13,484 nucleotides of DNA from Firmicutes bacterium UBA4845 (GTDB taxonomy: Bacteria; Bacillota; Clostridia; Tissierellales; Sedimentibacteraceae), in NCBI GenBank assembly GCA_002399975.1, contig DHER01000086.1, forward strand, positions 1 through 13,484. Reading direction: 5' to 3'. Below the pieces are notes generated by a model. It had not been told where the DNA came from and did not search any database. It worked only from the letters and a program-made list of their open reading frames with translations. Positions 1-6,229 of the stretch are shown here, piece after piece (within the stretch, counting starts at the first letter, position 1; the number at the start of each line of letters is the position of its first letter). The position numbers and the translations under genes are program-made.

Positions 1-13
1 AGTAGAACAGTAG
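1..13 (+). CDS. Possible 3' end of rplK (ribosomal protein L11), partial
   Basis: Reading from base 2, the codons GTA GAA CAG TAG give Val-Glu-Gln-stop. L11 proteins commonly end in Val-Glu or Val-Glu-Gly, and rplK normally lies immediately before rplA, so this could be the tail of rplK cut by the window edge. The evidence is only three codons plus synteny. Because the 8-base repeat here shifts frame, the same Val-Glu-Gln-stop also appears in another frame ending at base 21, so the exact stop is uncertain. Confidence 0.3.
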
Positions 14-24
14 AACAGTAGAAA
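1..24 (+). repeat. Short tandem repeat, unit AGTAGAAC
   Basis: Two full copies of the 8-base unit AGTAGAAC (1-8 and 9-16) are followed by a partial copy AGTAGAA (17-23). The unit contains TAG, so the repeat supplies several stop codons around the presumed end of rplK. It may begin before the window. It looks like a slippage product. No function is visible. Confidence 0.7.
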
Positions 25-78
25 ATTAGCAGAATATTAAAAATTAAAAATATTAAAAAAAATAGTAAATACGGCACA

Positions 79-106
79 GTGGGAGGCCTTAAGGCTGTTG
101 GACCAC
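79..106 (+). promoter_or_regulatory. L1-binding-site mimic hairpin before rplA (translational operator)
   Basis: GTGG at 79-82 can pair with CCAC at 103-106, and the inner palindrome GCCTTAAGGC (86-95) forms a second short stem. The 5' strand GTGGGAGGC closely resembles the strand of 23S rRNA that forms the L1 site (helices 76-78 region), recalled here from the known rRNA sequence. L1 is known to repress its own mRNA by binding such a mimic. The hairpin ends four bases before the AGGAGG ribosome binding site of rplA (109-114), so L1 bound here would block initiation. The structure is visible in the sequence. The regulatory role follows from established L1 biology and is not shown directly. 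Confidence 0.72.
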
Positions 107-119
107 TAAGGAGGTTGTT

Positions 120-818
120 ATGTCAAAAAGAGGAAAGAAATATCAAGATAGTATAAAAGCAGTCGACAAGTTCAAATTGTATGATTTAGAAGAAGCTGTA
201 GGAGCAATGCTTGAAACGGCAAAAGCTAATTTTGATGAAACAATTGAGCTGCATGTTAAACTTGGTGTTGATTCAAGACATGCGGATCAGCAGGTAAGGG
301 GAGCCATAGTTCTACCACACGGGACAGGCAAGACAGTTAGAGTATTAGTGTTTGCCAAAGGAGATAAAGCTAAAGAAGCAAAAGAAGCTGGTGCGGATTT
401 TGTGGGCGAAGCCGAGTTGGCTGAAAAAATTCAGAAAGAAAATTGGTTTGACTTTGACGTTGTAATTGCAACACCGGATATGATGGGCGTTGTAGGTCGT
501 CTTGGCAGGGTTCTTGGGCCAAAAGGGTTAATGCCAAATCCAAAATCAGGAACAGTTACATTCGATGTAGCAAAAGCTATTAATGAGATTAAGGCAGGTA
601 AAGTTGAATACAGGCTTGATAAAACAAACATTATTCATGTCCCGGTAGGAAAGAAATCTTTCGGAAATGAAAAATTAATTGAAAATATTCGAACAATACT
701 GCAGGCTATAATTAAAGCAAAACCGGCTTCATCCAAGGGTAAATATATTAAAAGCTGTGTGATAGCCAGTACAATGAGCCCAGGATTTAAGGTTAATGCT
801 TCAAAATTAGCTGAATAA
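120..818 (+). CDS. rplA: 50S ribosomal protein L1
   Basis: L1 forms the mobile L1 stalk of the large ribosomal subunit, which contacts E-site tRNA during translocation, and it also acts as a translational repressor of its own operon. The protein is 232 residues, the usual bacterial length. The N-terminus (MSKRGKKY) and the conserved RNA-binding segment LGPKGLMPNPKSGTVT (from residue 132) identify the family clearly. The ATG is supported by AGGAGG at 109-114. An L1-type operator hairpin lies directly upstream, consistent with autoregulation. The gene is complete, and the next gene (rplJ) follows after a 195-base gap that carries an L10 leader. No unusual features are seen. Confidence 0.98.
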   Translation: MSKRGKKYQDSIKAVDKFKLYDLEEAVGAMLETAKANFDETIELHVKLGVDSRHADQQVRGAIVLPHGTGKTVRVLVFAKGDKAKEAKEAGADFVGEAELAEKIQKENWFDFDVVIATPDMMGVVGRLGRVLGPKGLMPNPKSGTVTFDVAKAINEIKAGKVEYRLDKTNIIHVPVGKKSFGNEKLIENIRTILQAIIKAKPASSKGKYIKSCVIASTMSPGFKVNASKLAE

Positions 819-894
819 TACTTATAGCTTTGTAAAGTGATTATAGATTATAACGTTATATATTATGTTATTGCGTGTTAATGAACTAAATATA

Positions 895-980
895 CCGCAG
901 ACAGTCGGTGCTCTAAGCAGTTTAAATACCCGGCCGAGGTGAATTAATATAGATTCTCTTCGTCTGCGGAGAGATTTTTT
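895..980 (+). promoter_or_regulatory. Ribosomal protein L10 leader (attenuator RNA)
   Basis: This matches the L10 leader known from Firmicutes. The outer stem CCGCAGAC (895-902) pairs perfectly with GTCTGCGG (962-969). Inside it are a stem TCGG (905-908) with CCGA (934-937) and a small hairpin TGCT-CTA-AGCA (909-919). The outer stem uses bases 962-969, which are also needed by the terminator hairpin at 955-974, so the two structures exclude each other. In the established mechanism, L10 bound to L12 favours the terminator and lowers rplJL expression. I see the alternative stems directly; protein binding is inferred from the family. No convincing promoter was found upstream between 819 and 894. 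Confidence 0.87.
955..980 (+). terminator. Conditional intrinsic terminator of the L10 leader
   Basis: TCTCTTCG (955-962) pairs with CGGAGAGA (967-974), including one G-T wobble, around the four-base loop TCTG. It is followed at once by six T residues (975-980). This is a typical intrinsic terminator placed 33 bases before the rplJ start. Its stem overlaps the 3' half of the longer antiterminator stem, so it acts as an attenuator and not as an operon end. Confidence 0.83.
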
Positions 981-1013
981 GTGTTTGTAAGTTGTAAGGA
1001 GGTGTAAATTAAT

Positions 1014-1517
1014 ATGAATCAATCGGTTTTAGAACAAAAAAAACAAGTAGTAAGCAGCATAACAGAAAAGCTGAAAGATGCCAAATCGATTGTGGTAGTT
1101 GAATATAGAGGTTTGACGGTTGAAAAGGCTACTGAACTGAGGAAAAAATGCAGAGAAGCAGGTGTTGAATACAAGGTATATAAAAATACATTAATGAGAT
1201 TTGCATTTGATGAATTAGGATATAAAGAAATTTCTGCAAGCCTGAAAGGACCTAATGCCATTGCGTTGTGTAACAGTGATGAAGTATCTGCAGCAAGAGT
1301 TATAAATGATTTTGTCAAAACAAGCAATGATGCGGTTGTAATTAAAGCTGGGGTTGCTGAAGGAAAGGTAATTGGTGTCGACGAAGTCAAAGCGCTGGCA
1401 AGTGTTCCGACGAAAGAAATTCTTCTGGCACAGTTGTGTGGAGTATTGCAAGGGAATATCAGAAATCTTGCTTATATGCTTGACCAGATCAGTAAAAAAG
1501 ATGAACCTGCAGCATAA
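1014..1517 (+). CDS. rplJ: 50S ribosomal protein L10
   Basis: L10 is the base of the ribosomal stalk. Its N-terminal domain binds 23S rRNA near L11, and its C-terminal helix carries dimers of L7/L12. The product is 167 residues, normal for Firmicutes. The N-terminus (MNQSVLEQKKQVVSSITEKL) and the segment IVVVEYRGLTVEKATELRK are typical of the family. The C-terminal helix region (LAQLCGVLQGNIRNLAYMLD) is where L12 dimers are expected to dock. The start ATG lies behind a perfect AAGGAGGTG (996-1004). The gene is followed by rplL after 94 bases, and both are expected to be controlled by the upstream L10 leader. The gap to rplL contains no clear structure. Confidence 0.97.
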   Translation: MNQSVLEQKKQVVSSITEKLKDAKSIVVVEYRGLTVEKATELRKKCREAGVEYKVYKNTLMRFAFDELGYKEISASLKGPNAIALCNSDEVSAARVINDFVKTSNDAVVIKAGVAEGKVIGVDEVKALASVPTKEILLAQLCGVLQGNIRNLAYMLDQISKKDEPAA

Positions 1518-1611
1518 CAAGCCCTAACCCTACCCCTGGATGCCGTTCAGTATAATAAAAATGTTTTAATAAGTACGAAGCTAAAATTTAAATAAATTAG
1601 GAGGAAATAAA

Positions 1612-1992
1612 ATGGCAAGTGAAAAAATTACAAAATTTGTTGATGAAATAAAACAGTTATCAGTATTGGAATTAAATGAATTAGTAAAAGCAATCGAGGA
1701 AGAGTTCGGTGTATCGGCAGCAGCTCCTGCGGCAGTTGCAGGAGCTCCGGCAGATGCAGCAGCTCCGGCAGCTGAAGAAAAAACAGAGTTTGACGTAGTA
1801 TTGACAGAAGTAGGGCAGGCAAAAATAAAAGTTATAAAAGCAGTAAGAGAATTAACCGGACTTGGTTTGAAAGATGCTAAAGATGCTGTTGACGGCGCAC
1901 CTAATACATTAAAATCCGGAGTTTCAAAAGATGAAGCTGAAAAGATGAAAGAAAAATTAGAGGCTGAAGGCGCATCAGTGGAAATTAAGTAA
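1612..1992 (+). CDS. rplL: 50S ribosomal protein L7/L12
   Basis: L7/L12 is the multicopy stalk protein that recruits and stimulates translational GTPases such as EF-G and EF-Tu. The 126-residue protein shows the full architecture: an N-terminal dimerisation and L10-binding helix pair (about 1-33), a flexible Ala/Pro-rich hinge (about 35-56) and a globular C-terminal domain (about 58-126). The factor-binding helix region KIKVIKAVRELTGLGLKDAK is intact. AGGAGG at 1599-1604 supports the ATG. It is the last gene of the L10 transcription unit before a hairpin and the separate rpoB promoter. Partial readthrough into rpoBC is likely, as in other bacteria. Confidence 0.98.
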   Translation: MASEKITKFVDEIKQLSVLELNELVKAIEEEFGVSAAAPAAVAGAPADAAAPAAEEKTEFDVVLTEVGQAKIKVIKAVRELTGLGLKDAKDAVDGAPNTLKSGVSKDEAEKMKEKLEAEGASVEIK

Positions 1993-2071
1993 TTAATCAA
2001 AATTTTATTAAAAATGTAATAAAATTAGAAAATACTAAGAATAGTAATAAACAGTGGGGAATGGATAATAG

Positions 2072-2106
2072 TGTCCGGCATCATAACAGAGATTTGGTGC
2101 CGGACG
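2072..2106 (+). terminator. rplL-rpoB intergenic hairpin (attenuator or processing site)
   Basis: GTCCGGCA (2073-2080) pairs perfectly with TGCCGGAC (2098-2105). The stem can be extended inward by three more pairs, one of them a G-T wobble, leaving an 11-base loop. It is GC-rich within a very AT-rich gap. The 3' flank (GCTTTGTAT) is only weakly T-rich, so termination would be partial, if it occurs at all. In many bacteria this junction holds an attenuator or RNase-processing hairpin that lowers rpoBC relative to rplL. That role is inferred here from position. Confidence 0.68.
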
Positions 2107-2257
2107 CTTTGTATAAAAATATGTATAATTAATTATTTTTTGGTAAATAATAATTAAGGCATGTTTCATATCTGTATTTTTTGTATATTAAACAGCAAAG
2201 ATGATTTCTTTCTACATAATAAGTATTTCCAGAAAAATAAATATTATTGAATTCATC
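2107..2257 (+). other. AT-rich intergenic stretch without recognised content
   Basis: This is the middle of the 395-base gap between rplL and rpoB, between the GC-rich hairpin and the rpoB promoter. It is strongly AT-rich, has no plausible coding region on either strand and no stable hairpin that I can see. The ybxB methyltransferase gene found here in Bacillus subtilis is absent, and I recognise no remnant of it. Confidence 0.6.
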
Positions 2258-2315
2258 TAAAATATTAAAAAATTTTAAAAACTGTATTGACAGAAAAATT
2301 TGGTGATGATATTAT
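2258..2315 (+). promoter_or_regulatory. Strong housekeeping promoter for rpoBC with UP-like tract
   Basis: The -35 box is a perfect TTGACA at 2287-2292. After a 17-base spacer comes TATTAT at 2310-2315, preceded by an extended -10 TGA (2307-2309). Bases 2258-2281 are entirely A/T, with several A and T runs, resembling an UP element that contacts the alpha subunit C-terminal domain. Transcription should begin near 2322, giving a leader of about 65 bases before rpoB. This would let the RNA polymerase subunits be made independently of the L10 attenuator. The boxes are read directly; their activity is inferred. Confidence 0.85.
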
Positions 2316-2387
2316 TATATATTGCTATGAGTATAAAATGTTGGCATAAAATTTGTATGTCAAAAATATTAACTAAGGGGTGAAAAA

Positions 2388-5300
2388 ATGCCGCATCCTG
2401 TGAAAATAGGTAATAGAGTAAGAATGTCTTACTCTAAAATTAATGAAGTTTTAGAGTTGCCGGATTTAATTGAAATTCAGAAAAAATCTTATGAGCGGTT
2501 TTTAAATGAAGGACTTAAAGAGGTTTTTGAAGATATTTCTCCAATTGAAGATTATACCGGCAATTTGATTCTGGAGTTTGTTGATCATTCTTTATTTGGC
2601 GATCCTAAATTTAGCGAGACGGAATGTAAAGAGAGAGATGCAACATATTCAGTTCCTCTGAAACTTAAGGTAAGACTTATAAACAAAGAAACCGGAGAAA
2701 TAAAAGAACAAGAAACATTTATGGGTGATTTTCCGCTTATGACGGAAAGAGGTACGTTTATTATCAATGGAGCAGAGCGTGTTATTGTCAGTCAGTTGGT
2801 TAGGTCCCCAGGTGTTTATTACAATATGACAAGGGATAAAACTGGAAAGGAACTTTATGGAGCTACAGTTATACCCAACAGAGGAGCATGGCTTGAGTAT
2901 GAAACAGACTCAAACGATATTGTTCACGTAAGAGTAGATCGTACAAGAAAACTTCCATCCACTGTTCTTGTAAGAGCTATGGGGCTTTCCTCTAATTCCC
3001 AGATTATCGAAACCCTTGGAGAAACAGAGCAGCTTTTGAAAACGCTTGAAAAAGATAATACTACTAATACGAACGAAGCACTAATTGAAATATATAAAAG
3101 ATTAAGGCCGGGAGAACCGCCTACATTAGATAGTGCTTCATCTTTAATTAATTCCTTGTTTTTTGATTCAAGGAGATATGATCTTGCCAGAGTAGGAAGA
3201 TATAAATTCAATAAAAAACTTTGTTTGGGAAATAGAATTATGGGAAAGCGCGCTGCTGAAGATATCATTGATAAAGAGACCGGTGAAATTTTAGTACATA
3301 AGGATGAGACATTCAAAATGGAGTTGATTTCCAAGTTGGAAGCTGCTGGAATATTTGAAGTTAGTATTTTCAACTCGGAAGAAAAAGCCACTAAAGTATT
3401 AAGCAATAAATTTGTGGATCCTGATGTTTTTGGATTAGATATAGATTTTGAAAAATTTGGTTTAAAAGAACGTATTTTTTATCCTGCAATGAAAAAAATA
3501 CTTGAACAAAACGAAAGCCGTGAGGATATTGAAAGGGAAATATTAGATAATGTTAAGATTTTGTCCCCAAAACACATTCTTGTAGAGGATATGATAGCTT
3601 CGGTAAACTATCAATTTGGATTGTTTAAAGGTGTCGGTGGAACTGACGATATTGACCACCTTGGGAACAGAAGATTAAGGTCTGTAGGAGAACTCCTTCA
3701 AAATCAGGTAAGAGTCGGCTTGTCAAGAATGGAAAGAGTAGTTAGAGAAAGGATGACCATTCAAGATGTTGATGTTGTAACACCGCAGGTTTTAATAAAT
3801 ATAAGGCCGGTTTCTGCAGCTATAAAAGAATTTTTTGGTTCAAGTCAGTTGTCTCAGTTTATGGATCAGACAAATCCCTTGGCTGAACTTACCCATAAGA
3901 GAAGAATGTCAGCACTGGGCCCGGGAGGATTGTCAAGGGATAGAGCAAGCTTTGAGGTAAGGGACGTACATCATTCTCACTACAGCAGAATGTGTCCTAT
4001 TGAAACACCTGAGGGGCCAAATATCGGCTTGATTACATCACTTGCAACTTATGCAAGAATTAACGATTATGGTTTTCTTGAAGCTCCATATAGGAGAGTT
4101 AATAAAGAAACAGGACAGGTAACAGATGTAATTGACTATATTACGGCGGATGTGGAAGATACTAAAATAATTGCCCAATCCAATGAACCTTTAAATGAAG
4201 ATGGAACATTTGTCCATAACCGTGTTGTTGTAAGGGGTATCGACGGTGTTAACGAAATTGTATCAAGAGATAAGGTTGATTACATGGAAGTTTCTCCTAA
4301 ACAGGTAATTTCCATAGGAACAGGTATGATACCTTTCTTAGAAAATGATGATGCCAATCGAGCCCTTATGGGAGCTAATATGCAGAGGCAGGCTGTACCT
4401 TTGATGGTTTCTGAAGCACCTATAATAGGAACAGGTTTGGAATATAAGGCGGCAATGGACTCCGGCGCTGTTGTCATTGCTGAAAATGACGGCACTGTTG
4501 TCTCTGTAACGGCATCAGAAATATTGAGTAAGAGAAACGGCAACGGTATGATTGATAAATATCATTTATTAAAATTTAAGAGATCAAACAGTGGTACATG
4601 CATAAATCAAAAACCAATCGTACTTGTTGGAGATGAAATAAAAAAAGGCCAGATTATTGCGGACGGACCTTCCACAGACAAAGGAGACATGGCAATCGGC
4701 AAGAATTTACTTGTAGGATTTATGACCTGGGAAGGTTACAACTATGAGGACGCCATGATGATAAATGAAAAACTTGTTATGGATGATGTCCTTACATCAA
4801 TTCACATAGAAGAATATGAATCAGAAGCAAGGGATACAAAGCTTGGTCCGGAAGAAATAACAAGGGATATTCCCAATGTAGGTGACGATTCTCTTAAGGA
4901 TCTTGATGAAACAGGAATTATAAGAATAGGTGCGGAAGTTAAGTCTGGTGATATTCTTGTAGGTAAGGTCACTCCAAAGGGAGAAACAGAACTTACAGCG
5001 GAAGAAAGGCTTTTAAGGGCTATATTTGGTGAAAAAGCAAGAGAGGTAAGAGATACTTCATTGAAGGTTCCTCACGGTGAAACGGGAATAATAGTTGATG
5101 TTAAAATATTTACAAGGGAAAATGGTGATGAATTAAGCCCCGGTGTAAGCAAGATGGTCAGAGTTTACGTTGCAACAAAACGAAAAATAAATGTTGGAGA
5201 CAAAATGTGCGGCCGTCATGGTAATAAAGGTGTTATTTCACGTATTTTGCCTGAGGAAGATATGCCATTTCTGCCTGATGGCACTCCACTACAGTTAGTT

Positions 5301-6182
5301 TTAAATCCATTAGGCGTTCCTTCACGTATGAATATAGGTCAGGTTCTTGAAGTACATCTTGGCCTGGCAGCGAAAAAATTAGGGTGGAATATTGCAACCC
5401 CTGTATTTGACGGAGCTACCGAAGAAGATATTTGGAATGCTCTTGAAATGGCGGGATATCCCAGAAGCGGTAAAATTGAGCTTAGAGATGGACGTTCAGG
5501 TGAATATTTTGACGGCCCTGTTACTGTGGGTTACATGTATATACTGAAGCTGCACCATTTGGTTGACGATAAAATACATGCACGTTCCACGGGACCTTAT
5601 TCTTTGGTAACCCAGCAACCATTAGGAGGAAAAGCACAATTTGGAGGCCAAAGATTTGGAGAAATGGAAGTTTGGGCACTGGAGGCATATGGAGCTGCTC
5701 ATACTTTGCAGGAAATACTTACAGTTAAGTCAGATGACGTTAATGGCAGAGTTAAAACGTATGAGTCTATTGTAAAAGGTGAAAATATACCCGAACCTGG
5801 AATTCCTGAATCTTTCAAGGTTCTTGTTAAAGAGCTCCAGAGTTTGGCGCTGGACATTAAGATTATTACAAGTGAAAAAGATGAAATTGAGATTGTAGAT
5901 ACGATGGATAATGATGATGATGATTCGCAGGTCGATAGCGAAAACCTCGGCGATATGAAATATGTGGAAGAGGACGGAATGAACGAAGTTAATGTGAAGG
6001 ATGATTCTGAGTATGATGGAGATACTGATGATTCCGATGATTCCGATCATGTCAACGATACTGATGATATAGACGATATTGATGACACTGATATCGGCGA
6101 TACCGATGATACTGACGATATATCTGAAGACGGCGCCCATTCGGATGATGACAATGATGACAATGATGATAAAAATTTTTAA
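2388..6182 (+). CDS. rpoB: DNA-directed RNA polymerase subunit beta
   Basis: Beta is one of the two large catalytic subunits of RNA polymerase. The product is 1264 residues, longer than the 1193 of B. subtilis. The rifampicin region starts at F482-F483. Residues Q490, D493, H503 and S508 correspond to E. coli Q513, D516, H526 and S531, so the classical positions are wild type. The active-site segment GDKMCGRHGNKG contains K939 and K947 (equivalents of E. coli K1065 and K1073), with C941 where E. coli and B. subtilis have Ala. The C-terminal clamp segment is followed by an Asp-rich tail (1165-1264) with 40 Asp, 8 Glu and only 3 Lys. The ATG follows AAGGGGTG (2375-2382). A dedicated promoter lies upstream and rpoC follows closely. 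The core is certain; the role of the tail is unknown. Confidence 0.98.
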   Translation: MPHPVKIGNRVRMSYSKINEVLELPDLIEIQKKSYERFLNEGLKEVFEDISPIEDYTGNLILEFVDHSLFGDPKFSETECKERDATYSVPLKLKVRLINKETGEIKEQETFMGDFPLMTERGTFIINGAERVIVSQLVRSPGVYYNMTRDKTGKELYGATVIPNRGAWLEYETDSNDIVHVRVDRTRKLPSTVLVRAMGLSSNSQIIETLGETEQLLKTLEKDNTTNTNEALIEIYKRLRPGEPPTLDSASSLINSLFFDSRRYDLARVGRYKFNKKLCLGNRIMGKRAAEDIIDKETGEILVHKDETFKMELISKLEAAGIFEVSIFNSEEKATKVLSNKFVDPDVFGLDIDFEKFGLKERIFYPAMKKILEQNESREDIEREILDNVKILSPKHILVEDMIASVNYQFGLFKGVGGTDDIDHLGNRRLRSVGELLQNQVRVGLSRMERVVRERMTIQDVDVVTPQVLINIRPVSAAIKEFFGSSQLSQFMDQTNPLAELTHKRRMSALGPGGLSRDRASFEVRDVHHSHYSRMCPIETPEGPNIGLITSLATYARINDYGFLEAPYRRVNKETGQVTDVIDYITADVEDTKIIAQSNEPLNEDGTFVHNRVVVRGIDGVNEIVSRDKVDYMEVSPKQVISIGTGMIPFLENDDANRALMGANMQRQAVPLMVSEAPIIGTGLEYKAAMDSGAVVIAENDGTVVSVTASEILSKRNGNGMIDKYHLLKFKRSNSGTCINQKPIVLVGDEIKKGQIIADGPSTDKGDMAIGKNLLVGFMTWEGYNYEDAMMINEKLVMDDVLTSIHIEEYESEARDTKLGPEEITRDIPNVGDDSLKDLDETGIIRIGAEVKSGDILVGKVTPKGETELTAEERLLRAIFGEKAREVRDTSLKVPHGETGIIVDVKIFTRENGDELSPGVSKMVRVYVATKRKINVGDKMCGRHGNKGVISRILPEEDMPFLPDGTPLQLVLNPLGVPSRMNIGQVLEVHLGLAAKKLGWNIATPVFDGATEEDIWNALEMAGYPRSGKIELRDGRSGEYFDGPVTVGYMYILKLHHLVDDKIHARSTGPYSLVTQQPLGGKAQFGGQRFGEMEVWALEAYGAAHTLQEILTVKSDDVNGRVKTYESIVKGENIPEPGIPESFKVLVKELQSLALDIKIITSEKDEIEIVDTMDNDDDDSQVDSENLGDMKYVEEDGMNEVNVKDDSEYDGDTDDSDDSDHVNDTDDIDDIDDTDIGDTDDTDDISEDGAHSDDDNDDNDDKNF
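5880..6179 (+). repeat. Asp-rich low-complexity tail of RpoB, GAT/GAC-rich with 9-base duplications
   Basis: These codons encode RpoB residues 1165-1264, of which 48 in 100 are acidic. The second half is built from short Asp-Asp-Thr, Asp-Asp-Ser, Asp-Asp-Ile and Asp-Asp-Asn units. Two exact in-frame 9-base tandem duplications are visible: GATGATTCC at 6027-6035 and 6036-6044, and GATGACAAT at 6147-6155 and 6156-6164. The mixture of GAT and GAC codons elsewhere suggests older copies that diverged silently while the acidic protein sequence was kept. The tail is in frame and ends at the normal stop, so it is not a frameshift artefact. Confidence 0.85.
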
Positions 6183-6210
6183 ATACATGTTAGGTTATAA
6201 AAATTATAAT

Positions 6211-6229
6211 GAAGGGAGCGAACTCCTTG
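6211..6229 (+). promoter_or_regulatory. Ribosome binding site and TTG start of rpoC
   Basis: GAAGGGAG (6211-6218) contains GGAG at 6215-6218, eight bases before TTG at 6227-6229. Starting there gives MIDYNNFES, which aligns with the B. subtilis beta' N-terminus (MLDVNNF) residue for residue. The in-frame ATG at 6209 has no good ribosome binding site and would itself sit against the Shine-Dalgarno bases, so the TTG is preferred. Confidence 0.75.

Noticed and set aside
849..860. 12-base palindrome TATAACGTTATA before the L10 leader as an operator
   Set aside because: Short palindromes of A and T are common by chance here, and no promoter could be assigned around it.
1551..1556. Perfect TATAAT in the rplJ-rplL gap as a promoter for rplL
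   Set aside because: No -35-like hexamer lies 16-18 bases upstream, where the DNA is C-rich, and there is no extended -10.
1581..2000. Minus-strand open frame of 139 codons opposite rplL
   Set aside because: It lies opposite rplL, and its Ala/Ser-rich segment mirrors the Ala-rich hinge codons. It is a shadow of a certain gene.
5730..6188. Minus-strand open frame of 152 codons, Ile-rich and apparently hydrophobic
   Set aside because: It is the reverse reading of the GAT/GAC-rich RpoB tail (GAT reads ATC, Ile, on the other strand), so its hydrophobicity is an artefact. There is no ribosome binding site or independent context.
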